Source of the DNA: Clostridium folliculivorans
GTDB taxonomy: Bacteria; Bacillota; Clostridia; Clostridiales; Clostridiaceae
DNA: 64,000 nucleotides
Assembly (NCBI RefSeq): GCF_024341905.1
Contig: NZ_BQXY01000005.1
Location: 303,152 to 367,151 of the forward strand
Direction of reading: 5' to 3'
This document shows positions 56,031 through 64,000 of this stretch, piece after piece. The translations under genes and the position numbers were made by a program. Numbering within the stretch: the stretch's first letter is position 1; every line of letters begins with the position of its first letter. The notes beneath the pieces are model-generated. The model searched no databases. It was given only the letters and a program-made list of their open reading frames with translations, and was not told the origin of the DNA.

Positions 56031-56065
56031 AAAACAGATGGTTAGATTTCACCATCTGTTTTTTT
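56031..56065. terminator. Bidirectional intrinsic terminator
   Basis: An 11-bp stem (56031-56041 with 56052-56062) has T tracts on both strands. It ends transcription from ligA and the candidate RNA, and also from the minus-strand gene, whose stop codon lies in its loop. Confidence 0.88.
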
Positions 56066-56284
56066 GTTTTCATTTATAGTATTAGTATTAGTTTCCCCAA
56101 TTATCTCTGTTAGACTTTTGTTTTTTGTCACTAATAGATAAATGTTTTGAGTAAGTTTTTCTAATAGATAGTTTTGATATTTTATTTGGCTATAAGCATA
56201 TTTAGCTATTATAAATCCCCAAATTGCCACAAAAATTATAGTAACCATACATAACACACCAATTATCTCTATTGCAAGTAACAT
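56042..56284 (-). CDS. Small single-pass membrane protein of unknown function
   Basis: 80 residues. A long N-terminal hydrophobic segment (about 2-30) is followed by a hydrophilic tail of 50 residues rich in Lys, Asn and Thr. The ATG at 56284 lies eight bases after GGAGG on the minus strand; a TTG two codons earlier is too close. It has its own terminator, so it is a convincing monocistronic gene despite its size. Function unknown. Confidence 0.68.
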   Translation of the reverse strand: MLLAIEIIGVLCMVTIIFVAIWGFIIAKYAYSQIKYQNYLLEKLTQNIYLLVTKNKSLTEIIGETNTNTINENKKTDGEI

Positions 56285-56574
56285 TACCAAAACCTCCGTA
56301 AATATATTATGCTATTTTTAAGTATAAATGGATAAGTTTATAATTTAATTTACTGTTAGCCTATATGTAGATTGATAAACATATAGATATAATTTCAAAA
56401 GTATGCGCAAATATAATTTATAATAAAATACATAAATTATAATACTATAATAATCTGTTTAAGAAATTTTATCAAGTTTGTAAATTTTTATTTTGATAAA
56501 TTTAATTTAAATGTAGTTTGTAATGGATGTGCAGCATATTCTATAATATGATAAAGTAAGAATTTGGAGGCAAC

Positions 56575-57051
56575 ATTGGGGTAATCAGTTCGATATATTA
56601 TAAGCTTCATAAAGAGTCATTAGATAAAGCAATATTAAAATTTAAAAGAGTACCAATAGATGTGGTATTTAGAAATTTGACGAAGAACTGTTGGATATAT
56701 GGGATACAATACGAAGTAATTATTAAAGATAGATTAACTCTTGAAATAAAGCTTATAGGAAAGAGAGAAAAAGTTTTATTGAAGTTTAATAAAACCTTAG
56801 TAGTATTCAAGGAAGATTATAATAGTTTCATAGATTTAGTAGAGCTTATGGAAGTAGATAAAGCTTATTTTATTACTACAGGAGTTTTTCAAGCTGAAAT
56901 ATATAAATTGAACAGTTGGAAGTTATCTTATCCTAAGGTTTTTTTAGAAGACAGTAAGGCATTTCTGAAAAGACAAATATGGAGTAAAAAGAAGTATAAT
57001 GAACATTTGAAGTATGATAAATTAGATTTCAATAGATATCTGCCAGTATGA
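56575..57051 (+). CDS. Uncharacterised protein, probable AUU start
   Basis: About 158 residues, no signal peptide or membrane segment, rich in Lys, Ile and Leu. A conventional start would be GTG at 56662, which has no binding site and would cut off a coding-like N-terminal stretch (SSIYYKLHKESLDKAI, FKRVPIDVVF). That stretch is in frame back to ATT at 56575, four bases after GGAGG; no ATG, GTG or TTG is available there. So either translation starts at AUU, as in infC, or the sequence has an error. I recognise no family. A peptide-binding lipoprotein gene follows after 60 bases. Confidence 0.55.
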   Translation: MGVISSIYYKLHKESLDKAILKFKRVPIDVVFRNLTKNCWIYGIQYEVIIKDRLTLEIKLIGKREKVLLKFNKTLVVFKEDYNSFIDLVELMEVDKAYFITTGVFQAEIYKLNSWKLSYPKVFLEDSKAFLKRQIWSKKKYNEHLKYDKLDFNRYLPV

Positions 57052-57111
57052 TTAATATTATTAATGTTTGGACATAATTCAGATATATAATTCTTAAAGG
57101 AGAGTATATTG

Positions 57112-58719
57112 ATGAAAAGAAAGCTTTCCAAACTATTGATATTAGTTATAGCTGTTGTTATATTGCAGGGATGTAGCAATATAATCGCGAAAAATAATAA
57201 TGCTACTGATAATAATTCAATAACTTATGCAGTTGAAAAATTTCCTGATTCCATAAACATAACTAATAAATTAAGTCTTAGGGACAAGGATCTAATTTAT
57301 TCAATTTTTGATGGATTAGTCAGTGAAAATGAAAATGGTGATATAGTTCCAGATCTTGCAGAGTCCTACTCAGTAAGTAAGGATGGCCTAGAATATGTTT
57401 TTAAACTAAGAAGTGATATTTATTGGAGTAATGGTAGTAGAATAACATCTGATGATTTTTTGAAGTTTTTTAAGAGCATTACATCTAATAAAAATAAAGA
57501 TGAATACGTAAGTGAGCTCTATAATGTATACGGAGTTAAAGACTATCATGAAGGCAAAGGGACATTTGAAAAAAATGTTGCAATATCAAAAGAAGATGGA
57601 AATGTTGTAAAGTTCAGGATGAATGTAAGAGATGATAGTTTCTTAAAAAAGCTGTCCGAAGGTTATTTTAAACTTAGAGAGCTTGATGATAGTTTAGATA
57701 ACTATAAGCAGAAATTTGCATCTATTAAATACTCAGGAGCATATGAAATAAAGAATGTAAATGAGGAAAAGGAAATAGAGCTGGATCTTAATGAAAAATA
57801 TTGGAATAAGAAAAGTACAAACGCAAAGAAGATAATATTAAAAGTATTCACAGGTGCTGAACTTGCATTAGCAGATTTTGAATCTAAGAAGGATGTAGAT
57901 ATAATATTAAATATACCTAACAGTGAGATATCTAGGTTATCATCTAAAAATCTAGTAGAGATATTTCCTAATGATACTATGAAGGTTATAGAATTTAATC
58001 CGGATACTAAAAATAATAAGATGGATCTGAGCATGAGAAGAGCGTTGGAGAAGTCTATTTTAAATACTATAACAGGTAATTCTTTAGTAAAAGAGGATAG
58101 GTTTCAGCTAGCTCTAGGAGAGTTAGAAAGAAAAGCATTGAAATCTAATGAAAGCATTGTAAGTTCAACTGTTACAGATAATTCAAAAAACTTAGATTCA
58201 ATTAAGGAACAAGTTAATAATCTGCTTGGTAAATCAAGCTATGAGGGTAAGACCTTGAAGTTAGTATGTTTGAAAGATGATGAGAATAAAAGTATATGTG
58301 AATTCATATCAAAAAATCTTAAAGACATATATAATATAACCGTAAAATACAACCTATTAGATCAAGATCAATTAAAAAAGACTGTATCCGCTGGGGATTA
58401 TGAATTACTTCTAGAAGATATAACTTCTAGTTCTGACACATATGGTCAGTTAGTGAATAGGTGGATTGCAAATAATAAGGGGAAAGCTATAGACAATAAA
58501 GATATAAATGACATGATATCCACAAATACTTTGAAAAAAGATGAAACTGTGGATAGTAAAAATAAAAGCCTTGTAAAACTATTAAGAGATAACAACTATA
58601 TAGTACCATTGCTTTTTGATAACCTAATTTGTGTTAAGTCAGATAAGGTGGATAATATAACCTTTAGTAAAGATGGAATTTTAAATCTTAACCAAATTGA
58701 AGTTAATGCTACTAATTAG
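57112..58719 (+). CDS. Orphan peptide-binding lipoprotein (OppA/DppA family 5)
   Basis: 535 residues. The signal peptide ends in a lipobox (VVILQGC, Cys near 21). Family 5 features are DLIYSIFDGLVSENENGDIVPDLAESYSVSKDG and FKLRSDIYWSNGSRITSDDF near 90-115, typical of oligopeptide receptors. No permease or ATPase is adjacent. The oppBCDF operon at 39040 has no binding protein, so this could serve it, but that is an inference. The ATG at 57112 follows AAAGGAG. Confidence 0.87.
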   Translation: MKRKLSKLLILVIAVVILQGCSNIIAKNNNATDNNSITYAVEKFPDSINITNKLSLRDKDLIYSIFDGLVSENENGDIVPDLAESYSVSKDGLEYVFKLRSDIYWSNGSRITSDDFLKFFKSITSNKNKDEYVSELYNVYGVKDYHEGKGTFEKNVAISKEDGNVVKFRMNVRDDSFLKKLSEGYFKLRELDDSLDNYKQKFASIKYSGAYEIKNVNEEKEIELDLNEKYWNKKSTNAKKIILKVFTGAELALADFESKKDVDIILNIPNSEISRLSSKNLVEIFPNDTMKVIEFNPDTKNNKMDLSMRRALEKSILNTITGNSLVKEDRFQLALGELERKALKSNESIVSSTVTDNSKNLDSIKEQVNNLLGKSSYEGKTLKLVCLKDDENKSICEFISKNLKDIYNITVKYNLLDQDQLKKTVSAGDYELLLEDITSSSDTYGQLVNRWIANNKGKAIDNKDINDMISTNTLKKDETVDSKNKSLVKLLRDNNYIVPLLFDNLICVKSDKVDNITFSKDGILNLNQIEVNATN

Positions 58720-58796
58720 AGTATTAAATAGTGATGAAAATTTATAAGTAAATAAATTATTAAAAAATATATGGATATACTCTCATTTTGTGAAAT

Positions 58797-58902
58797 GAAT
58801 AAAAAATTCACTGAAGGACCTTCTTCAGTGAATTTTTTTACGCATCTGCCTTTCCGAATGAATATTAGGAAAGTTTGGCAGGTGAACAAGTTTTATTTTT
58901 TA
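58797..58902 (-). repeat. Dispersed hairpin element, copy 4 (minus strand)
   Basis: Read on the minus strand, CTGCC pairs with GGCAG and CTTTCC with GGAAAG (plus-strand positions 58846-58881), followed by ATGCGTAAAAA and a perfect 16-bp terminator hairpin (58801-58816 with 58823-58838) with T tracts on both strands. The upstream CAGTAAAAAATAAAA matches copy 1. It lies between two convergent genes and also ends the orphan lipoprotein transcript. Confidence 0.8.
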
Positions 58903-58984
58903 CTGTATAGCCATAAAAAGATTGTGAAAGCATTGAAACATATGGACTTAATCGGAATGAAAGGTCTATATTCTCCTTTACAGT

Positions 58985-59010
58985 AAAAAAAGGAGCAAAG
59001 TTATGCTCCT
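58985..59010 (-). terminator. Intrinsic terminator of the 501-residue minus-strand gene
   Basis: AGGAGCA/TGCTCCT stem (58991-58997 with 59004-59010) is followed on the minus strand by a U tract from the A run at 58985-58990. It lies immediately after the gene's stop codon. Confidence 0.8.
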
Positions 59011-59012
59011 CT

Positions 59013-60509
59013 TTAAAGTTTATTGCAAGTCTCATCAGTTGTTTCGGCTGTTATATCTAATACTTCATTTTCGCTAGTATCTACTTCTACTTTTTCTTTT
59101 GGTAATGTCTCCTCAGTGAAGAAAAAAGACTTCAGGATAGTATCTTTAAATAGAAATATTATATTAAAGAAGTTAGTTAAATTCTTTGCGCTATCAAAGG
59201 TTATCTTAGTGGTTACGAAGTTTTCCTTCTTTTTTGAATATGAGATTTTCTTTAAAAATATTGGAGCGGTGCCAGTGGTGTCTGGTGATGGAGTAGTACT
59301 AACTCTAAACATTGATTCCTCAATAAGATCAGTGGAGTTTAAGGTTAGATTCTTATATCTCTCGTCACTATCTAATGATGGTGCATCTGGCCAAGAAATC
59401 ACAAGTCCTGAAGTGATATAAAACTGTCTAAATAGTGTGGAAATCATAGCCTTAAAATCTCTTGAAGATTCATATTTTTCATAAAGAAGCATGTTTAGCA
59501 TATAATTATTCACTTCTGTGCAATCATATTTTATATCCTTCTTTTCCATTGGTTTTAAAAATATTCCTGAGTTATCATCAAATAATCTTTTGTGTCTCTC
59601 GCTAATTTGCAAGAAGTTATCTTTGAAAGATTCAATTCCTGTATTCTTATAAGATAAATGAAGATTTATTGCCATTAAGCAAGAATAATCTAAATTATCA
59701 AGGATGTAATTCTTCTCATTGTATTTATCAACTAAATAATCTGTGATATCAATTAAGAATAATTTTACATCATCATTATTAGAATACTTGTAAAGAACAT
59801 TAAATGCGAAACAAATCTTGCAGCATTCCTGGAAGGATAAGTCATAAATTTCTTCTTTATAGTTTAAAAACATATTTAATATGTCAAGAGAAAAGTCTTT
59901 ATACATTTCTCTATCCTCATCAAATGTACTTATGTTCCAATAAAGATAATATGCAACCATCATTAAAGCTTGATCAGAAAATTTGAATTTTTTATCTTTA
60001 TCGATAAGATTAAATTCACTATTTCCTTCTGATAAGTTCTTTTTATCTACAAAAACGCCATCTGTGTTTCTTAATTGTTTAGAATAAAAATCCAACTGTT
60101 GTTTAGCTAGGGCTCTATAAATCTTTGCCATTGAATAGTTGCTACTAGAAGATTTCTCAAACTTTGCATAAAACTCTGAAAGCTCTAATATACTCAAAGT
60201 CATCAACGCATTTGAGGAACTACTAATTTCTTTCTTAACACCGTCCTCGGACCAACCGTGAAAATGCTTAGTTGATGCAAACTTTGGAGACCCTTTTTTA
60301 TAAATACATAAAAGTGGAGAAAAATCTTTTATTATGTTAATATCATTGTTAGAAAGATACTTTTTGGAAGTTTTTGTTGAGGAAATTAGACCACAACGAG
60401 ATTGCAATACGATGTGTTTCAGTGCTTCCCGTGAAAGAAAGAATAGCTGGCTTTCTATCTCCAATGAAGTCAGACTATTTATTCTAAAAAAAGGACCTAT
60501 ATACTTCAA
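59013..60509 (-). CDS. Uncharacterised cytosolic protein, helical-barrel-like
   Basis: About 498 residues, no signal peptide or transmembrane helix. The pattern of amphipathic helices with WSEDGVKKEISSSSNALMTLSILELSEFY, SDQALMMVAYYLYWN and CLMAINLHLSYKN suggests an alpha/alpha-barrel (six-hairpin-like) fold, but I see no assignable catalytic motif. The C-terminus is a low-complexity acidic tail rich in Glu and Thr. The TTG start at 60509 lies six bases after GAGGTG on the minus strand; a GTG at 60518 lies inside that site. It is divergent from the AIR-synthase-like gene. Confidence 0.7.
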   Translation of the reverse strand: MKYIGPFFRINSLTSLEIESQLFFLSREALKHIVLQSRCGLISSTKTSKKYLSNNDINIIKDFSPLLCIYKKGSPKFASTKHFHGWSEDGVKKEISSSSNALMTLSILELSEFYAKFEKSSSSNYSMAKIYRALAKQQLDFYSKQLRNTDGVFVDKKNLSEGNSEFNLIDKDKKFKFSDQALMMVAYYLYWNISTFDEDREMYKDFSLDILNMFLNYKEEIYDLSFQECCKICFAFNVLYKYSNNDDVKLFLIDITDYLVDKYNEKNYILDNLDYSCLMAINLHLSYKNTGIESFKDNFLQISERHKRLFDDNSGIFLKPMEKKDIKYDCTEVNNYMLNMLLYEKYESSRDFKAMISTLFRQFYITSGLVISWPDAPSLDSDERYKNLTLNSTDLIEESMFRVSTTPSPDTTGTAPIFLKKISYSKKKENFVTTKITFDSAKNLTNFFNIIFLFKDTILKSFFFTEETLPKEKVEVDTSENEVLDITAETTDETCNKL

Positions 60510-60602
60510 TGTATCCACCTCATAAAATTAATACTTATATTAATAATATGTTAGTTGCAGTGAAAAATTGCATAAGTATATATATAAACAAGGAGAACAT
60601 TT

Positions 60603-61580
60603 ATGAAATCAGGAAAATTAAACTGGGATGATCTTAAAGACTTAATAAATAACAACAAATCAGTTAAAAGAGATGAAGTAAGAGTACGAAATGGAGTAGG
60701 AGAAGATTGCTCTGTTATAGACTTTGGAGAATATGAATGTGTAATATCTACTGATCCAATAACTGGTGCAGCTGAAAATATAGGTAGACTTGCTGTTCAT
60801 GTAAATTGTAATGATGTAGCATCCTGTGGAGTAGACCCTATGGCTATATTGGTTACTATATTGGCACCAGAAAATACTACATTTGAAGAAATAAACGATG
60901 TAATGAAGCAAATAAATGAGGAAACTTCAAAGATAAACGTTGAAATAATTGGAGGTCATACAGAAATAACTTCTGCAGTAAATAGAATTGTTGTTTCTTG
61001 TACTGTCCTTGGCAAATGTATTAGTGGTAAAGCAGTATCAACAGCAGGAGCTAAAATAGGTGATGATATAGTTGTAACCAAAAGTCTTGCTCTAGAAGGT
61101 ACTAATATAATAGTAAATGATAAAATTGATAATCTAAAAGATGTATTAACAAAAGAAGAGATACACGAAGCTAAAGAATATATTAATAAGATTAGTGTTA
61201 TAATGGAAGGGAAAGTAAGTGGAGAGTTCGGCGTAAATAGTATGCACGATATTACTGAAGGCGGAGTGCTAGGAGCGCTTTGGGAACTGGCTGATGCTTC
61301 TAATGTAGGATTTAAAGTATATGAAGATAGAATGCCTATTACCGCTGTAACTAAGAAGGTATGTAAGGTATTTAATATAGATCCTCTTAAATTAATATCT
61401 TCTGGCAGCATGATTATAACTACTAAAAATGGTGAAGAACTTGTAAAACTACTAATGAAAAATGGAATTAATTCTACTATAATTGGTAATATAACAAATG
61501 ATAAAGGAATATTAGTTAAAGAATTAGAAGGGGAAGTTATAGTTCCTCAACCTGAAAGAGATGAACTTTTTTCTATATGA
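60603..61580 (+). CDS. AIR synthase-related protein (HypE-like)
   Basis: 325 residues of the PurM/HypE/ThiL/SelD superfamily fold. The N-terminal part has [25 protein letters not shown] and the ATP-type dimer strands [20 protein letters not shown]. The C-terminal part has [23 protein letters not shown] and GSMIITT. True HypE ends in a PRIC-type Cys needed for nickel-hydrogenase cofactor assembly; this protein ends PERDELFSI without Cys. So it is HypE-like, but its substrate is unknown. It precedes rph without a clear terminator. Confidence 0.85.
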   Translation: MKSGKLNWDDLKDLINNNKSVKRDEVRVRNGVGEDCSVIDFGEYECVISTDPITGAAENIGRLAVHVNCNDVASCGVDPMAILVTILAPENTTFEEINDVMKQINEETSKINVEIIGGHTEITSAVNRIVVSCTVLGKCISGKAVSTAGAKIGDDIVVTKSLALEGTNIIVNDKIDNLKDVLTKEEIHEAKEYINKISVIMEGKVSGEFGVNSMHDITEGGVLGALWELADASNVGFKVYEDRMPITAVTKKVCKVFNIDPLKLISSGSMIITTKNGEELVKLLMKNGINSTIIGNITNDKGILVKELEGEVIVPQPERDELFSI

Positions 61581-61602
61581 TATTTATGAAGGAGGCAATT
61601 TT

Positions 61603-62349
61603 ATGAGAATAGACGGAAGAAAAAATGAGGGGTTAAGACCTATAAAGCTAACAAGAAATTATACAAAGTATGCAGAAGGCTCAGTACTTATAGAAATGGG
61701 AGATACAAAGGTATTATGTAATGCATCAATAGAAGAAAAGGTGCCACCATTTTTAAAGGGTAGTGGAGAAGGATGGATAACAGCAGAATATAATATGCTA
61801 CCTAGATCAACTCAATCTAGAAAACCAAGAGATATAGTTAAGCTAAAAATAGATGGTAGAACTATGGAGATACAAAGACTTATAGGAAGAGCTCTAAGAT
61901 CTGTGGTAGATTTAAAAGCACTTGGAGAGAAGACTATATGGATTGATTGTGATGTTATTCAAGCTGATGGAGGAACAAGAACAGCATCAATTTCAGGAGC
62001 TTTTGTAGCCCTAGTAGATGCTGTTAACAGGCTTCATAAGAATCAACCATTTAAAGTTTTTCCAATAAGAAGTTTTGTTGGAGCTGTAAGTGTTGGAATA
62101 TTAAATGATGAGAAAATTGCAGATTTATGTTATGAAGAAGACTCTAAGGCTAAAGTTGATATGAATATTGTTATGACTGATACTGGAGAGTTTATTGAAG
62201 TGCAAGGAACTGGAGAGGAAAGTCCTTTTTCAAGAAAGGATTTAGATGAACTTCTATCCTTAGGAGAAAAAGGTGTTAAGCATATAATTCAAGCGCAAAA
62301 AGATGTGTTAAAGACAGATAGCTTGTGGATAGGTACAGGGGGGAAATAA
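61603..62349 (+). CDS. rph: Ribonuclease PH
   Basis: A phosphorolytic 3'-exoribonuclease that trims tRNA precursors. 248 residues. It has the N-terminal [16 protein letters not shown], the active-site stretch [46 protein letters not shown] and [12 protein letters not shown]. The ATG at 61603 follows AAGGAGG; an upstream in-frame ATG lies within the previous gene. The genes after it, rdgB and a phosphoesterase, are the same neighbours as in B. subtilis. Confidence 0.97.
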   Translation: MRIDGRKNEGLRPIKLTRNYTKYAEGSVLIEMGDTKVLCNASIEEKVPPFLKGSGEGWITAEYNMLPRSTQSRKPRDIVKLKIDGRTMEIQRLIGRALRSVVDLKALGEKTIWIDCDVIQADGGTRTASISGAFVALVDAVNRLHKNQPFKVFPIRSFVGAVSVGILNDEKIADLCYEEDSKAKVDMNIVMTDTGEFIEVQGTGEESPFSRKDLDELLSLGEKGVKHIIQAQKDVLKTDSLWIGTGGK

Positions 62350-62350
62350 A

Positions 62351-62962
62351 ATGAAGTCAATTATTGTAGCTAGTAATAATGATCATAAAATAAAAGAAAT
62401 AAAACAAATATTAAGGGATGTAAATGTAGAAGTAAAATCGCTTAAAGAATGTAATATAGATATAGATGTGGTAGAGGATGGTAAGACATTTTTAGAAAAC
62501 TCTTATAAAAAAGCTAGTGAAATTTATAAATACGCAAAAGAAGAAGGATTAGAGGATTTTCTTATAATGGCTGATGATTCAGGCTTAGAGGTTGATTACC
62601 TAAATGGAGAACCGGGAGTGTATTCGGCAAGATATGCAGGAGAACATGGAAATAACAAAAAAAATAATGAAAAATTGTTAGAGAAATTGAAGGGTGTACC
62701 ATCTGAAAAGAGAAAGGCAGCCTTTGTTTGTGCTATAGTTTTAATAAATAGTGATGGAAACACTGTAAAGGTAGAAGAAAGAGCATATGGGGTCATAAAA
62801 GAAGAATTAACCGGAGTAGAAGGGTTTGGATATGATCCTCTATTTTTCGTGCCAGAATTTAATAAAACCTTTGCAGAAATGACAGCAGATGAGAAGAATT
62901 CAATAAGTCATAGGGGCAAAGCATTAGATGTAGTAAAAAAAGAACTAAAGAATCTAATTTAA
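62351..62962 (+). CDS. rdgB: dITP/XTP pyrophosphatase (RdgB/HAM1 family)
   Basis: Hydrolyses non-canonical purine triphosphates (ITP, dITP, XTP) to monophosphates. 203 residues. Signatures are [40 protein letters not shown] near 75, and [35 protein letters not shown] compressed at the C-terminus. The start lies one base after the rph stop. Confidence 0.96.
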   Translation: MKSIIVASNNDHKIKEIKQILRDVNVEVKSLKECNIDIDVVEDGKTFLENSYKKASEIYKYAKEEGLEDFLIMADDSGLEVDYLNGEPGVYSARYAGEHGNNKKNNEKLLEKLKGVPSEKRKAAFVCAIVLINSDGNTVKVEERAYGVIKEELTGVEGFGYDPLFFVPEFNKTFAEMTADEKNSISHRGKALDVVKKELKNLI

Positions 62963-62982
62963 ATTTGGAGGCATAGTAGAAA

Positions 62983-63456
62983 ATGCTCGTAGCTGTAGTT
63001 AGTGATACTCATGGTATTACAGAATATATAGATAAAGTAAAGAAAATGATAAATAAGAGTGATATATTGATTCATTTAGGTGATAATATAACTGATTTAG
63101 AATATATCATTAAAGAGTACAACGGAAGAGTTTATGGTGTTAAAGGGAATTGTGACTTCTCAAACAATTATCCTTTAGATATGATTGTTGAAGTTTTAGA
63201 TAAAAAAATTTTTATTACACATGGACATAAATACAATGTAAAATATGATTTGAATTCTATATATTTTAAAGCCAAAGAAGTAGCTGCTGATGCTGCTTTA
63301 TTTGGCCATACTCATCAATCACTTGTAACACAACATAGCAATATATGGCTTGTAAATCCAGGCAGTGCCTCACTTCCTAGAATGAGCAAAAGAAGTATAG
63401 CTTTCATAGAAGTTGAGGAAGGGAAGCCTTTATATCCTTATTTAGTGGAACTGTAA
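62983..63456 (+). CDS. Metallophosphoesterase, YfcE/MJ0936 type
   Basis: 157 residues of the small calcineurin-like phosphodiesterase family. The metal ligands are visible in order: DTHG near 7-10, GDN near 34-36, KGNCD near 54, THGHK near 80, and FGHTHQ near 108. The start follows GGAGG. It is the third member of the conserved rph-rdgB-phosphoesterase cluster. Substrate uncertain. Confidence 0.93.
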   Translation: MLVAVVSDTHGITEYIDKVKKMINKSDILIHLGDNITDLEYIIKEYNGRVYGVKGNCDFSNNYPLDMIVEVLDKKIFITHGHKYNVKYDLNSIYFKAKEVAADAALFGHTHQSLVTQHSNIWLVNPGSASLPRMSKRSIAFIEVEEGKPLYPYLVEL

Positions 63457-63605
63457 TACATATGAGTAATTAGTTATATTCTGAATATTTTAATTCGTTT
63501 TAATCTTAAAACTTTTGGTTACATAAATTGGTATATCGGCGCAAAGTATTACAAATACTAGGTTTGTAAGGAAAAGTGCTTAAAAAACTTTTTTCGAAAA
63601 GGGTA

Positions 63606-63634
63606 TTGACTCTAATAATAACATCGTGTAGAAT
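63606..63634 (+). promoter_or_regulatory. Promoter of the tRNA cluster
   Basis: TTGACT (63606-63611), a 17-base spacer and TAGAAT (63629-63634) lie about 40 bases before the first tRNA gene. Confidence 0.8.
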
Positions 63635-63674
63635 AATCTTTGTCGCCGAAAGGTTACCAAGTTGTGAAAACAAA

Positions 63675-63750
63675 CGGGGTGTAGCGCAGATGGGAGCGCG
63701 CGTGGTTTGGGACCATGAGGTCGCAGGTTCGATCCCTGTCACCCCGACCA
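63675..63750 (+). tRNA. tRNA-Pro (anticodon TGG), CCA encoded
   Basis: A full cloverleaf is present: acceptor CGGGGTG/CACCCCG, D arm GCGCAGATGGGAGCGC, anticodon loop TTTGGGA with anticodon TGG, T arm GCAGGTTCGATCCCTGT, ending ACCA with CCA in the gene. Confidence 0.97.
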
Positions 63751-63758
63751 GTTAGTAT

Positions 63759-63832
63759 GCGGGTATCGTATATCGGTAATACTCCAGCCTTCCAAGCTGA
63801 AAAGGTGGGTTCGACTCCCACTACCCGCTCCA
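63759..63832 (+). tRNA. tRNA-Gly (anticodon TCC), CCA encoded
   Basis: Acceptor GCGGGTA/TACCCGC, anticodon arm CAGCCTTCCAAGCTG with anticodon TCC, T arm with GGTTCGACTCC, ending TCCA. It begins eight bases after tRNA-Pro, so they are likely co-transcribed. Confidence 0.97.
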
Positions 63833-63841
63833 AAAAACATC

Positions 63842-63870
63842 TTGACAAAAGATGTTGGATTTAGTAAAAT
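63842..63870 (+). promoter_or_regulatory. Second promoter inside the tRNA cluster
   Basis: TTGACA (63842-63847), a 17-base spacer and TAAAAT (63865-63870) lie 19 bases before tRNA-Arg and could boost the downstream tRNAs. Confidence 0.75.
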
Positions 63871-63889
63871 AATCAATGTTGTTTAACAT

Positions 63890-63966
<77 letters not shown>

Positions 63967-63970
63967 TTAT

Positions 63971-64000
63971 GCGCCATTAGCTCAGTTGGTAGAGCACCTG
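63971..64000 (+). tRNA. Partial tRNA gene cut by the window end (possibly tRNA-Lys)
   Basis: GCGCCATTAGCTCAGTTGG followed by TAGAGCACCTG is the acceptor 5' strand and complete D arm of a tRNA. The anticodon lies beyond the window. Clostridial tRNA-Lys often starts this way, but the identity is not proved. Confidence 0.85.

Noticed and set aside
58771..58986. 71-codon ORF between the orphan lipoprotein and the minus-strand gene
   Set aside because: It consists of the antisense of hairpin element copy 4 and a terminator; no binding site.
59023..59421. 132-codon plus-strand ORF
   Set aside because: Shadow of the real minus-strand gene at 59013-60509, which has a binding site and terminator.
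60956..61411. 151-codon minus-strand ORF
   Set aside because: Antisense shadow of the AIR-synthase-like gene.
60603..61580. Annotation as hydrogenase maturation factor HypE
   Set aside because: The essential C-terminal Cys is missing and no other hyp genes are nearby.

Overview
The window looks like chromosomal DNA of a Clostridium sensu stricto species (Clostridiaceae, Firmicutes). The evidence is strong AT bias, heavy use of AGA, ATA and TTA codons, GGAGG-type ribosome binding sites, many TTG and GTG starts placed after a GAGGTG or GGGGTG Shine-Dalgarno, and Gram-positive gene orders (pcrA-ligA, and rph-rdgB-phosphoesterase). No prophage, insertion sequence or CRISPR array was seen. No gene is clearly foreign by base composition.

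Layout. Positions 115-14319 carry a type IV pilus cluster: prepilin peptidase, PilB, PilC, major pilin, PilM, PilN, PilO, three pilin-like proteins, and a large secreted von Willebrand A (vWA) protein in the place where Gram-negative systems have PilY1. A guanine riboswitch with a terminator then precedes guaB, followed by guaA. Positions 18.4-33.9 kb form a glucan locus: a membrane-anchored solute-binding protein, a YesM-type histidine kinase and a YesN-type regulator, then a lipoprotein-dependent sugar ABC importer without its own ATPase, two GH94-type phosphorylases and a surface GH16 endoglucanase. This suggests that beta-glucan is cut outside the cell, imported, and split by phosphorolysis. 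A cytosolic-looking GH8 enzyme with a decayed 3' tail and an unusual acyltransferase-TraB/GumN fusion follow. A 1.4-kb gene-free leader with several structured elements precedes oppBCDF. The rest is mostly housekeeping (pgi, a UPF0178 protein, a lytic transglycosylase, an RsuA-type pseudouridine synthase, pcrA, ligA, an AIR-synthase-like protein, rph, rdgB, a phosphoesterase). Among these sit a protein made only of seven Y_Y_Y-like repeats, an orphan peptide-binding lipoprotein, and several uncharacterised genes. The window ends inside a tRNA cluster (Pro, Gly, Arg, and a truncated fourth).

The most novel material is non-coding. (1) A dispersed element of about 105 bp occurs in at least four intergenic copies. 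It has a 5' hairpin whose inner stem changes by compensatory substitutions, and a 3' terminator-like hairpin. (2) A 205-bp near-perfect palindromic, MITE-like element lies at 37681-37885. (3) A candidate small RNA at about 50120-50210 has a consensus promoter, two C-rich loops and a terminator. (4) A candidate three-way-junction RNA overlaps a 29-codon ORF downstream of ligA. (5) A putative leader peptide and alternative hairpins lie upstream of oppB. All functions are inferred from sequence reading alone; no database search was possible.
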